Shown: positions 7,007 through 15,706 of the stretch, piece after piece
How positions within the stretch are numbered: the first letter of the stretch is position 1
How the letters are laid out: every line of letters starts with the position of its first letter
Source of the DNA: Sporofaciens musculi
GTDB taxonomy: Bacteria > Bacillota > Clostridia > Lachnospirales > Lachnospiraceae
Length of the DNA: 64,000 nucleotides
Direction: 5' to 3'
NCBI RefSeq assembly: GCF_009830285.1
Contig: NZ_WUQX01000001.1
Coordinates: forward strand, 2,666,501 to 2,730,500
Notes under the pieces: model-generated
The model's database searches: none
What the model saw: only the letters and a program-made list of their open reading frames with translations
Told to the model about the DNA's origin: nothing
Position numbers and translations under genes: made by a program

Positions 7007-10000
7007 ATACGCAACAGGTCTATTACCCGTTCTTTGATTCCTGTCACAGACTGACTAACCAACTTTACAGAAAGACAATTACTAATTTTTTTCCCAACCA
7101 TTATTTCTCCAGTATGTGAAGGTAACCCAATTAGTTTTAAATCAGCGCTTAATGGTTTACACTGAAACAAATGCAACACTTCTCCTAACACTATACACTG
7201 TTCAGCCAAACTTAACTCCATAAACCTATTTCTTGCTTTTACAAGATTATCCTTCGGATTTGCCGGACGATGCTGATATATTGTATGACTCAATTTATCA
7301 ATAAACAAATCATACAATTCTATATTCTCTTCATCATTGATACCTGAGAAAGCACGCACCTCCAAATAAGTTCTTTTATCTCTCCTCTGCGCATTTTCTT
7401 CCAGATATTTTGTCACTTTTTTCAAATATACAGCCATTTCTTTATCCAGACACAACTGAACCGCACCTTGAAGAATTAACTGTTTTCCGGTACTTCCTTT
7501 CAAATGCATCGGAAATCCATTAACTATTAATCGGGTATTCTTCTTAATACATGGCAGAAGCACCCGCGGTTTCTTCAAACCATAGAACTCCTCACAATAT
7601 TGAAGCAATGTCTCCGGATTACTCTCAAATTCTTTCCATCTGTACAACGGAACAGCTTCAATCGTTCTGATTTCCTTCCCCTTCTTATCTTCCGATGCAA
7701 CCAACATAAAATGTGAAGGAGTTACAGATGTATACCCTCCATATTTCAAGGTATCCATTCCCTTTTTAATCGGCACTAAACCTTTTGCCTTCTTTAGATC
7801 CTCCGGCGCTGCAACAAGCATTTGATGAAATAGGCCGCCTTTATTACAGAAAGCGTATCTGGTAAATAGAATATCGTTTCTTAACAATGTATCAGCAACA
7901 ACTTTGATACTTCCATCTTTCCCCCGTCTCCATATCACCCTTCCATTTTTATACAAATCAAAATTAAACATTTGATTTAAGCTGTACTCTGTACTACGAT
8001 TTTCTTTTAACCAACGCAGAGGATTACTCGTAAATTTTTCAAAATAGACATTCCCCACTACAATATTTTGGTAGGCGTCTTTAGCGTGGTGATAATCATT
8101 CAAATCACGCACCTTCACATAATCCAATGTCTTATATTTATTCTGATCCGCCCGAAAACTTGAAACTGCTTCTGCCTTAACATAAACAATCTCCGCTTCC
8201 CCATACACTCGTTTCAAGAATGTGGCTACTGCCTTGGAGGACTGACGGGTTTCTACCAACTGCCGGTTAATAAAGCCTGCCAATTCTTCATCACTCAAAG
8301 GAGAAGTCCTGGTTAATCTCTCATATTTCTTTTCTGAAATCAGCTTCTTCTCCTTCAAATATTTCCATGTAGCGCCCATCCTCTGTTGGATTTCAGGTGA
8401 GAGCAGCCCATCGCTCTTTTTCGCATTTACTGTCCTGTCCACAAGCACCAGATTATCAAGACTATCATCTTTGGTTTTTGACTGGGGATAGATGTGATCC
8501 CGATCCCATATGGTGGCATTATTCAACTGTGACAAATCAATCTTTCTTCCGGTGTACATACATTGCCCCATCTGCGTATAATACAGATAAAGTTTAATCG
8601 CCTTAAAATCTCCATCAGAATATTTTTGCAGTTCTTCCTGCCATTGACGCGCTTCATCTTTAATCGCTGCATACGCCTCTATTAACTTGTCCTTTCTGGA
8701 GGTTGTACGCTTCTTTTCCTCATTACTCCTGGCCATCTCAACAAATATCTTCTCTGGCTGGCCTCCCATAATCTCTCGTATCTCTTCTACTATCTGAACC
8801 GTCTGCCATACAGCCCTTTTGACTGAGGGAGAAATAACCATATCCTTTACAAGACTATCGTATGTAATCTCATCTACATGATAACTTCCATTTTCCTCCT
8901 CAATCATTTCCATAAATGTAAACTGCTGGCTTAAAAGCTGCATTAAATTATTCTGTGTATTCCGAAGCCCTTGCATGATGGTCATACACTCGCCAGTCTC
9001 ACGGTCAGCGCCTTCAAGCTCACTCAAAAACCGCCTCGATAATCTCCCCCATCCTTGGAATTTCAATCTTACCAGAGCCTCTATCTGTTTTTCACTCAGT
9101 TCTCTCTCATAATGACGCTTTATCACCCTGCGCAGCATCTTCTGGTCTTCTCCATATAAAGTAATCCACAGGATAATATCTTCCGCCATCTGTTGAACGC
9201 TATATTTTTCTAAGTCTTCTCCAAATACTTTTTCCTTCAATACAATATATGAAGACATAGAGGCTTTAAAATTACCGTCAAATCCAGATAAGTCTTCCTT
9301 TTTCACATCATATCCATTCGCATTCAAGTAATTCATCAATTTTTTGCCAGTCACCTGTTTACGCCGCTTAAACAAATTGGATACAATATCCTGTTTTAAT
9401 TCCACTGACAGCTTTTCTGAACGTATTTTTATGTTATTCAATTCATTTAACACCATGAATTCTGAGTAAAGCAGAGAATTCTTTGGTATAACATCTTCAT
9501 GAAGCAGATAAGTACATTGATTTGTCATCCGACGGATAAATTCTTCAGCCGACCGATCGGTATCCACTTTATCATCAAAATTCCACGGATATATTCGTCC
9601 ATCTTCTTTTCTGACCATCCAGCAATTCTCTCCGCCTGCAGTATTAAGAGGACCTACATAATATGGAATCCGGAACTCGAACAGCTTCATAATCTTCTCA
9701 CTGACCGTTTTTCCACACTCATCATCCATATTTTTAAGGAACGGAAAATGTTCCTCTGCATTCTGTAATATTTTTTCTAATTCAATTTTATTTACCTGAT
9801 AAGGTATTACCCCATTATCCTTACTCACTTGCAGAGGTAAAAACGTCCCGTTCTCAACCTCTACTAAAATCCCCCTCACCTCCGGATGCTCGGACGGCAT
9901 TTTATTCAGTATCTTTTTCAACGCCTTATAGAAATCCTCTTGGCTGCACCGTTTTATCTGCTGCTTTTTTCCGTTCTTTTTTAAAGAACCCACATAGGCG

Positions 10001-11109
10001 CAATAGTTATCCTTTCCTGCTGATGAAAAAAAGATTTTATAATCCTCCGGACAGTATTCTCGGATTAATCGTCTTAATATGCGCAGATCATTTCCATGCT
10101 TTTGGTAAGAATTAACCTTTGCCACACTCAGATAAGAATTACCTTCATACTCGCCGCCTTCCAGGATTTCTGCCAGAATTGCCCAGCTATACACCCCATG
10201 GAAGATATCCAGAATGCCAGCCCGTTCCTGAATCTCATCCTCCAGTGCAAGACGCACTTCATCATAACTGCTCTCTGAAAAACTGACCTTATTGTGTTCA
10301 ATCTCTGCCAGTTCATCCTCAGAGAATATGACACTTAAGTTAGCTTTCATGCCTGTAATCAATTTAAATAATTCTTTCAGTTGTTTATCTGCTTTTTCAA
10401 CATGGCAGAGTTCCTCAAGCTCAGAACACTTTGCAGTTTTTCTACTATGCTTGTCCTTTAAAATCTCTGCAAATCTATCCTCCGAATCACATTCTAATTC
10501 CACCCCAAACTCATCTAAAAGACAGTCTGTAAACGTCTGAAATGTCATATGAAATGACGTTACATTGTTGATACTTCCACTAAACAAAAAATGTCCTCTA
10601 TGCTTCATCAAATGGTGAATGGCAAGATATATCAGACGCAGATCAAACTTCTTTTTTTCTCTGATTAGCGCGCTTCTCAAATGATAGATAGTAGGAAATT
10701 CTTTATAATATTCCACATCTGTATTATATATATTTTCATACGAAACAGCTTCATCTACCAGAGGATGACTTGAAAACAGAGAATAAATCTGCTGCTCACT
10801 CTTATCCTCCTGCCAGAATGCACTGTCCGACATTCTCTGGAAAAAACCTGAATCTATCTTAGCTATTTCCTCTGCAAATAATTGCTGTAACAGCCGGATT
10901 CTCTGCTTTCTTCTCTGAATTCTTCTTCGATTTGTACGGAATGTCCGACGCTGCGCCGCAGTTTCCGCCGCATCAAACAGCCTCACTCCCCACATTGCTT
11001 TCCCTTTGCGTCTCAATATATGGTATTCTGAATCGGTTACTGCCCATCCGACAGAATCCGTACCTATATCAAGTCCCAAAAAATACCTCTTTTCTGTGTT
11101 CTCATCCAT
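7003..11109 (-). CDS. cas9: type II-A CRISPR effector nuclease Cas9
   Basis: This 1368-aa RNA-guided nuclease has all key parts. RuvC-I is LGLDIGTDSVGWA with D14. The Arg-rich bridge helix spans about residues 54-72. RuvC-II is IFVEMARSNEEKK with E791. The HNH domain has DRDHIYPQS with H872, and N886 and N895. RuvC-III is YHHAKDAYQN with H1008 and D1011. The C-terminal PAM-interacting domain aligns with SpyCas9 (KYGGYTS, then SQSVTGIKERVIDL), but the arginine pair that reads GG in SpyCas9 is not conserved. The start ATG has GGAGGAAG just upstream. The gene is first in the operon cas9-cas1-cas2-csn2, with the tracrRNA gene divergent upstream. Confidence 0.98.
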   Translation of the reverse strand: MDENTEKRYFLGLDIGTDSVGWAVTDSEYHILRRKGKAMWGVRLFDAAETAAQRRTFRTNRRRIQRRKQRIRLLQQLFAEEIAKIDSGFFQRMSDSAFWQEDKSEQQIYSLFSSHPLVDEAVSYENIYNTDVEYYKEFPTIYHLRSALIREKKKFDLRLIYLAIHHLMKHRGHFLFSGSINNVTSFHMTFQTFTDCLLDEFGVELECDSEDRFAEILKDKHSRKTAKCSELEELCHVEKADKQLKELFKLITGMKANLSVIFSEDELAEIEHNKVSFSESSYDEVRLALEDEIQERAGILDIFHGVYSWAILAEILEGGEYEGNSYLSVAKVNSYQKHGNDLRILRRLIREYCPEDYKIFFSSAGKDNYCAYVGSLKKNGKKQQIKRCSQEDFYKALKKILNKMPSEHPEVRGILVEVENGTFLPLQVSKDNGVIPYQVNKIELEKILQNAEEHFPFLKNMDDECGKTVSEKIMKLFEFRIPYYVGPLNTAGGENCWMVRKEDGRIYPWNFDDKVDTDRSAEEFIRRMTNQCTYLLHEDVIPKNSLLYSEFMVLNELNNIKIRSEKLSVELKQDIVSNLFKRRKQVTGKKLMNYLNANGYDVKKEDLSGFDGNFKASMSSYIVLKEKVFGEDLEKYSVQQMAEDIILWITLYGEDQKMLRRVIKRHYERELSEKQIEALVRLKFQGWGRLSRRFLSELEGADRETGECMTIMQGLRNTQNNLMQLLSQQFTFMEMIEEENGSYHVDEITYDSLVKDMVISPSVKRAVWQTVQIVEEIREIMGGQPEKIFVEMARSNEEKKRTTSRKDKLIEAYAAIKDEARQWQEELQKYSDGDFKAIKLYLYYTQMGQCMYTGRKIDLSQLNNATIWDRDHIYPQSKTKDDSLDNLVLVDRTVNAKKSDGLLSPEIQQRMGATWKYLKEKKLISEKKYERLTRTSPLSDEELAGFINRQLVETRQSSKAVATFLKRVYGEAEIVYVKAEAVSSFRADQNKYKTLDYVKVRDLNDYHHAKDAYQNIVVGNVYFEKFTSNPLRWLKENRSTEYSLNQMFNFDLYKNGRVIWRRGKDGSIKVVADTLLRNDILFTRYAFCNKGGLFHQMLVAAPEDLKKAKGLVPIKKGMDTLKYGGYTSVTPSHFMLVASEDKKGKEIRTIEAVPLYRWKEFESNPETLLQYCEEFYGLKKPRVLLPCIKKNTRLIVNGFPMHLKGSTGKQLILQGAVQLCLDKEMAVYLKKVTKYLEENAQRRDKRTYLEVRAFSGINDEENIELYDLFIDKLSHTIYQHRPANPKDNLVKARNRFMELSLAEQCIVLGEVLHLFQCKPLSADLKLIGLPSHTGEIMVGKKISNCLSVKLVSQSVTGIKERVIDLLRI

Positions 11110-11179
11110 AAACTTCCTCCTTCTGTCTGTTAAATCAGTCTTTTTACATAGTAATTTCTATATTCACCTTACACTCAAC

Positions 11180-11231
11180 CTTATACTTATCTATTTTACT
11201 ACTTGACAAATTTCGGTTAATCATTTATAGT
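11180..11231. promoter_or_regulatory. overlapping divergent promoters for tracrRNA (+) and cas9 (-)
   Basis: On the + strand TTGACA (11203-11208), a 17-bp spacer and TATAGT (11226-11231) form a strong promoter for the tracrRNA. On the minus strand TTGTCA (11209-11204), an 18-bp spacer and TATAAG (11185-11180) face cas9. The two -35 boxes occupy the same bases, so RNA polymerase binding in the two directions should be mutually exclusive. The cas9 assignment is weaker than the tracrRNA one. Confidence 0.7.
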
Positions 11232-11237
11232 ATAAAT

Positions 11238-11350
11238 ATCTCGAATGATTCACTACCATACGAGATTACACTACAAGTTCAAATAAAAATTTATTCAAAT
11301 CCTTTTGCTGCATTGTGCAGAACCTTAAGATCTGGTGACAGGTCTTTTTT
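11238..11350 (+). ncRNA. tracrRNA
   Basis: The anti-repeat at about 11249-11284 reads as the + strand of the repeat: TTCACTACCATACGA, a G for A change, ATTACACTAC, a bulge region and CAAA. It would therefore pair with the minus-sense crRNA repeat. Downstream comes a linker with a possible nexus, then a hairpin CTGCA-TTG-TGCAG (11308-11320). A terminator hairpin AGATCTG-GTGA-CAGGTCT, followed by a T run, ends near 11350. A consensus promoter sits just upstream. The bulge side of the anti-repeat (AAGTT against TCTC) matches the usual internal bulge of type II-A duplexes. Confidence 0.93.
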
Positions 11351-11407
11351 ATTTCTCTTATTCTATCATTTTTACTGTCCCATAATCCTGCCTGTACCTC
11401 CGAACAT

Positions 11408-12394
11408 TTATTTGTAACATTCCTGCACCGCCCTCATTCGTTCTTTAAACTGCTGTATAACCCAAACTGGCCCCTCAATCCTTACCTTATCTCCTAATGC
11501 AAACAGCCATCCGAAAAATTGCTGGCTTACATTGACCCTGATTGTAACTGCAAAAGAAGCTTCACTGACAGGATGAAGGCAAACTTCCTTTCCAAATCTA
11601 TCAATCATAACACCTGCCAGTTCATTTTTGCATACTAATCGAATTTCTTCTTCTTCGCCGCCAAACATCCCGAATATTTTCTGAGAATAACTGGCAAGGT
11701 CAAACCTGGCAAATAATTCCTTTCCCTCTCTTGAACGCTTCATCACCTCTAACTTGACCATCTTATCCACTCTATAATGCTTGACTACCTGACTGACTTG
11801 ATCATAACCAATCATATAATAATTCTCATCATCCCAGGTAAGCGCCCATGGGCTAATCTCATAAAACATCCCTTCTCTTCTAAGACGCATCTCCTTGGCG
11901 ACCGTCCATTCATAATATTGAAAGCGTACTTTGGCATTTTCAGATATTGCTGTGTGAATCTTATCAACATTATAGTAAATATTCTCATTCTTTGTCTTAT
12001 TGCGGTTGACTACAAAAACCTGCCTCTGCAACTGTGCCGCCTCTGATTTGCTTGCGAGATTCTCCAACTTTTTAATCAATTCTTCTGATTTCTTTTTTGT
12101 GATAAATCGGGTACATTGCACAGCATCTACCAACAACTTTAACTCTGGTAGTTCAAAATCACGGCTGGCGACATAATATCCCGCTGGCTTCTCCCGTTTG
12201 TTCTCAATGTCAATTCCAAAGTCCCTCAATACCTCAATATCGTGATAAATACTTTTTCGTTCTGCCGAGATTCCATTATTGGACAACATGAAAATCAAAT
12301 CTGTCATTGATAATGGATGACTTTCATCCGTTTTTTCTAATAATTCTTTCATGACCAGCAGTATTTTCTTCTTTTGCATACTAGAGCGCGCCAT
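11408..12394 (-). CDS. WYL-domain transcriptional regulator
   Basis: An N-terminal winged helix-turn-helix (residues about 10-80 of the protein) is followed by a WYL ligand-sensing domain (ISPWALTWDDENYYMIGYD) and a C-terminal WCX-like extension. I chose ATG 12394 (MARSSMQ) because AAAGGA lies 7 bases upstream; a GTG five codons earlier would place that ribosome binding site inside the gene. WYL proteins often sense nucleic-acid-like ligands and are enriched near CRISPR and other defence loci. The gene ends about 60 bases from the tracrRNA terminator and lies 33 bases downstream of the HipA-like kinase gene, probably in one transcript with it. A role in regulating the CRISPR locus is an inference from position. 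Confidence 0.88.
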   Translation of the reverse strand: MARSSMQKKKILLVMKELLEKTDESHPLSMTDLIFMLSNNGISAERKSIYHDIEVLRDFGIDIENKREKPAGYYVASRDFELPELKLLVDAVQCTRFITKKKSEELIKKLENLASKSEAAQLQRQVFVVNRNKTKNENIYYNVDKIHTAISENAKVRFQYYEWTVAKEMRLRREGMFYEISPWALTWDDENYYMIGYDQVSQVVKHYRVDKMVKLEVMKRSREGKELFARFDLASYSQKIFGMFGGEEEEIRLVCKNELAGVMIDRFGKEVCLHPVSEASFAVTIRVNVSQQFFGWLFALGDKVRIEGPVWVIQQFKERMRAVQECYK

Positions 12395-12427
12395 AATATT
12401 TCCTTTCACATACCCTCTTTTTAACTA

Positions 12428-13183
12428 TCATCTTGCCAAAAACGGATATCTTTGTAATTGATAGATCAGCACATCCTTCTCTCTGCTTTCGTCTTCTTTC
12501 TTAAGCCACCTCATTACTGCAGGAAAATCCAGATGAAACCCAACCCCAAAATACTTAAACATCCTCTCATGAGAGCCACAAAACGGTCTTGCCACCACAC
12601 GTCTCACATTTTCCTCCATCGGAAAATGCCAGTTTACACTCTGATTTGCTGTGAGCAGGGATACTCCATTATCAAAAATCGGCGCTGGTACAAACTGATT
12701 CCCTTGACTCAGAACCGCCAAATTATTCAGATGGCGATCCTCATTCAAAGTAATCATATCCAAAGTAAATATTTTCTTCAAATATTCTCTAATGTCAACG
12801 CCACAGCTCTGCCAGACAAATCTTACAACGTATTCAATCCTTTCCTCCATCGTCTCCATAGTTACCAGAACATGAGAAAGGTCTTTCCCAAATTCATTAT
12901 AATATAACCGATAAAACGTAACCAATTCTTCTCCCTCTTTCAGAAAATCCCTGCTTCGGCATCCTTCCACCTCATTAATCAAACCTTTCTCATAGATCAC
13001 ATATTCAGATGAACTCAAGTCCGAATATGTGAGCAGACCAGATATCAGATATTCGGCAAGACCTTCCCTGCCACGGCAATCCTTTTTATACCAATAATTA
13101 TTTTTCTTATATTTCATCTGGGTTCCTTCACTTGTTCCATCCATTGCGACAATATATTCTTGCTCAATTTCTTCCCGAAACAT
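12428..13183 (-). CDS. compact HipA-like serine/threonine kinase
   Basis: The 251-aa protein carries the HipA C-terminal kinase core. The catalytic loop is LDMITLNEDRHLNNLAVL, with D149 and N154, and the metal-binding segment is APIFDNGVSLL with D171. A Lys in YWYKKD (residues 33-34) may contact ATP. It is about 190 residues shorter than HipA of E. coli and lacks the N-terminal HipA subdomain. No HipB-type repressor is next to it. It starts 4 bases after the stop of a 130-aa partner. HipA kinases arrest growth by phosphorylating translation factors such as tRNA synthetases, but the substrate here is unknown. Confidence 0.78.
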   Translation of the reverse strand: MFREEIEQEYIVAMDGTSEGTQMKYKKNNYWYKKDCRGREGLAEYLISGLLTYSDLSSSEYVIYEKGLINEVEGCRSRDFLKEGEELVTFYRLYYNEFGKDLSHVLVTMETMEERIEYVVRFVWQSCGVDIREYLKKIFTLDMITLNEDRHLNNLAVLSQGNQFVPAPIFDNGVSLLTANQSVNWHFPMEENVRRVVARPFCGSHERMFKYFGVGFHLDFPAVMRWLKKEDESREKDVLIYQLQRYPFLAR

Positions 13184-13187
13184 TCTT

Positions 13188-13580
13188 CTACCTCACCAGC
13201 ACATCTTTACTCTTCAGATTCTCTCCTGGAAAACGAAACCAAATATAATCATTCCACGACACACCATGGGTCTTCTTCACAATCTCATAAGGATTATACT
13301 CCCTCAACCCCAGATACGCCAGAATTTCATTAATATCTTCCCGTCCCCTGTCCCAACACCGCATCTCCAGAATCTTATTCAGCTGATACCTTGTCATATT
13401 CTCACTGGCAAAAAGCTGTCTTAAAGGATGTTCAACATGCCGCACTACCTTCACCTGATGTCCTTCTACACTCACACTTGCAGTCAGGATATCCTTCCAG
13501 AATACCTCAAAAGAATAATCCTTCACAATCTTTCCATAACCTTTATCTATCATCTTTACTTCTTCTGCCTCTTTCATCAC
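13188..13580 (-). CDS. small protein of unknown function, partner of the HipA-like kinase
   Basis: This 130-aa protein has no domain I recognise. It has an acidic N-terminus, a central region RQLFASENMTRYQLNKILEMRCWDRGRED that looks helical, and an aromatic C-terminal block NPYEIVKKTHGVSWNDYIWFRFPGE. Its stop codon is 4 bases from the kinase start, so the two are almost certainly co-translated. It could be an antitoxin, adaptor or substrate of the kinase, but it resembles neither HipB (no clear HTH) nor HipS as I know them. The start (ATG ATG) follows AAAGGGAA. Confidence 0.7.
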   Translation of the reverse strand: MMKEAEEVKMIDKGYGKIVKDYSFEVFWKDILTASVSVEGHQVKVVRHVEHPLRQLFASENMTRYQLNKILEMRCWDRGREDINEILAYLGLREYNPYEIVKKTHGVSWNDYIWFRFPGENLKSKDVLVR

Positions 13581-13592
13581 ACATTCCCTTTT

Positions 13593-13654
13593 TGCAACAG
13601 CTTTTTAATAAATGAGGCTGTTGCATCAAGATTATTACTTAGTGCGACAGCCCC
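13593..13654. repeat. cluster of short inverted repeats, possible IS end remnants
   Basis: GAGGCTGTTGCATCAAG (13614-13630) and the reverse complement of CTTAGTGCGACAGCCCC (13638-13654) agree at 13 of 17 positions, with only 7 bases between. A third copy, TGCAACAG (13593-13600), pairs exactly with CTGTTGCA (13618-13625). GGGCTGTCGCA-like ends are typical of IS1182-type elements, so this may be a collapsed pair of IS ends. It could equally serve as a terminator for the nitroreductase gene. It marks the border between the CRISPR/kinase block and the core genes. Confidence 0.45.
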
Positions 13655-13668
13655 ATGATTAATTCAGT

Positions 13669-14193
13669 TTAAAATCTCTCTCTGTGAACCTTCTCCATCG
13701 GAAGCTCGTCCAGAGAATACGCAGCCGGATGGTCGTTTGTCATTCCCAATGACAGAATCGCCTCCACACCATACTTGTCCGGAATTCCAAGCAAATCCCT
13801 GATGAAAACCTCCGTCATTCTTCCGTCCGAAGCCTCCCGAAGCCTTCCCTGAACCCAGCAGCTTCCAACACCAAGACAATCTGCCATCAGATGCATATTC
13901 GTCATGGCAGCCGAACAATCCTCAGTCCATACATCCGACTTTTCTGTGTCGCCAATGACAACGATTGCGCAGTCCGCATGCTCAATCATAGCGGCCCCTG
14001 CTGCCCTGCTCTTTGTCAGCTTCGCCAGAACCTCCTTGTCACGAACCACGATAAACTCCCATGGCTTTAAGTTCTTACCAGATGCAGACAAAAGCCCTGC
14101 CTTCAAAATCTGGTCAACCTTATCCTCTGGAACTGCTTCTCCTGTATAGGTTCTTACACTTCTGCGGTTTCTCATTACTTCCAATAAATCCAT
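13669..14193 (-). CDS. nitroreductase family protein
   Basis: This 174-aa FMN-dependent oxidoreductase fold opens with MDLLEVMRNRRSVRTYTGEAVPEDKVDQIL, the usual nitroreductase N-terminus, where RRSVR contacts FMN phosphate. SGKNLKPWEFIVV and GVEAILSLGMTNDHPAA are also family motifs. The start ATG follows GAGGTG. It appears to be a single-gene unit. The physiological substrate cannot be inferred. Confidence 0.9.
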   Translation of the reverse strand: MDLLEVMRNRRSVRTYTGEAVPEDKVDQILKAGLLSASGKNLKPWEFIVVRDKEVLAKLTKSRAAGAAMIEHADCAIVVIGDTEKSDVWTEDCSAAMTNMHLMADCLGVGSCWVQGRLREASDGRMTEVFIRDLLGIPDKYGVEAILSLGMTNDHPAAYSLDELPMEKVHRERF

Positions 14194-14295
14194 TTCTAAA
14201 CACCTCTTTTTAAACTTTTAATCTTCTTTCCTTAGTATACACCAATTCAAAGAGCAAATTCAACTCCTTCTTACAGTATATTCTAGTAGTATATT

Positions 14296-15636
14296 CTAGT
14301 ATCCTCTCTCCTTAAGCCCATTTACCAGCCCTACATAGAACTCCCTCACATCAAAATCCCTGATATTCTCTCGGTTCAAATCAATCATATCTCCGTGGGA
14401 TATCCCCCGCTTCCCGCTTGTGGTAAGGAACGTATAGTCCTTCCCCCATGGAAATGAGCCTTCTGCCACCAGCCCATCGTTGGCCCCGTCAAAATACTTC
14501 ACAAGCTGATGTGAAAAATTAAGGGGAAATCTTCCTCCCGACGCCACATTCAGCTTAGAGCCTACGCTCTGGTAATAAATCCCCTGCATATCCGGCACAC
14601 TCTGGTTAAATCTCTTGCAGGCAGAAGCCGTAAGGTCTGTCACCGCCGCAATAAAATCCGGCTTCTCATCCCCTAGTTTTCTAAGGGCAGCATTGTACCC
14701 CTCCGCCACCTTATCCTTTACCGCCTGGGGAAGCTTATCGAGAAGATAATCCGCAAAAATACATCCCCTGTGGGGCGTATTAATAGTGGTCAGGGAGGCC
14801 ACATATTCCGCCATCCCAAGACGGCTTATGGCATACCTGGAATCCAGCCCTCCCTTAGAATGGGCGATAATATTCACCTTCTGGCATCCGGTTTCGGCCA
14901 CAATCTCCTTAATCCGGCGGGCAAGCTCGCCTCCGCTGTCCGCGACTGATGCCGCAGACTGATGATTTCCATAGAAAATCTTTGCCCCATGAACCTCTAA
15001 CTCCTTGGGAATCCGCCCCCAATAGTTAAAATATTTAAAATCCCGAAAGAACACTCCATGCACCATCAGAATCGGATATCTGGTCTGACACAGCCTCTCA
15101 TCCTTTCGTTCCTGGGCCTGCATCATCTTCCCACTCTCAAACTCCCATTCCTCCATAGCCATGCGGATTATTTTTACCAGCACCACCAGATGAACAACCG
15201 GTATCCATCCGCACAGGAGCCCAATGGTCCTCCATTTTACTCCAAGCTGTGACGACGTAAGATACACACGGATAATTCCGCACCAGAACACAGAAGCCTC
15301 CACAAGCATGACACAGGCAAGGTCTGCAAACCATACCCATTTATTCCCTGGAAATAATACCGGCAGCATAATCACCAGCCCTATGGCCGATATGGTCACT
15401 GACAACAAAAAATAAAGCAGAAGCTCGCAGCCGTCTGCACAGACATGAAGCCTCCTTACAGGAAGCCTTAGATTTGAATACGCCGGAAAAATATTGAGAA
15501 AGATCACGCCCAACACAAAAAGGAGTATAAAAAGAATACCCCCTTTTTCCGGTATAATCTTGTAATAATACAGAAACGGTATATTTGCCGCTGCACACAG
15601 AAAAAACACGCAGCCTGCCCGTCGTATGTACTTCAT
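14296..15636 (-). CDS. membrane-anchored lipase/esterase of the alpha/beta hydrolase fold
   Basis: The first 165 or so residues of this 446-aa protein contain about five hydrophobic segments. A hydrolase domain follows, beginning YPILMVHGVFFRDFKYFNYWGRIP, with the nucleophile elbow IIAHSKGGLDSRYAIS (Ser in AHSKGG) and TTINTPHRG. A late DGANDGLVAEGSFPWG and a His in GISHGDMIDL could complete the triad. This pattern fits triacylglycerol lipase-like enzymes. It lies downstream of the signal peptidase gene on the same strand, about 70 bases away, so it may be co-transcribed. The lipid substrate is unknown. Confidence 0.82.
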   Translation of the reverse strand: MKYIRRAGCVFFLCAAANIPFLYYYKIIPEKGGILFILLFVLGVIFLNIFPAYSNLRLPVRRLHVCADGCELLLYFLLSVTISAIGLVIMLPVLFPGNKWVWFADLACVMLVEASVFWCGIIRVYLTSSQLGVKWRTIGLLCGWIPVVHLVVLVKIIRMAMEEWEFESGKMMQAQERKDERLCQTRYPILMVHGVFFRDFKYFNYWGRIPKELEVHGAKIFYGNHQSAASVADSGGELARRIKEIVAETGCQKVNIIAHSKGGLDSRYAISRLGMAEYVASLTTINTPHRGCIFADYLLDKLPQAVKDKVAEGYNAALRKLGDEKPDFIAAVTDLTASACKRFNQSVPDMQGIYYQSVGSKLNVASGGRFPLNFSHQLVKYFDGANDGLVAEGSFPWGKDYTFLTTSGKRGISHGDMIDLNRENIRDFDVREFYVGLVNGLKERGY

Positions 15637-15706
15637 TAGTCCTCTTTAAAACTCCTCTCTTGAAAGAATCTCGCATGTGCCGGCTGCTATTACTTCATTA
15701 TGTACG

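Noticed and set aside
7003..11109. Classification as type II-C
   Set aside because: A Csn2-sized gene follows cas2 in an ATGA overlap, the leader lies after it, and Cas9 is of the long II-A size.
13188..13580. The 130-aa protein as HipB or HipS
   Set aside because: No convincing HTH of the HipB kind and no resemblance to the HipA N-terminal subdomain; left as unknown.
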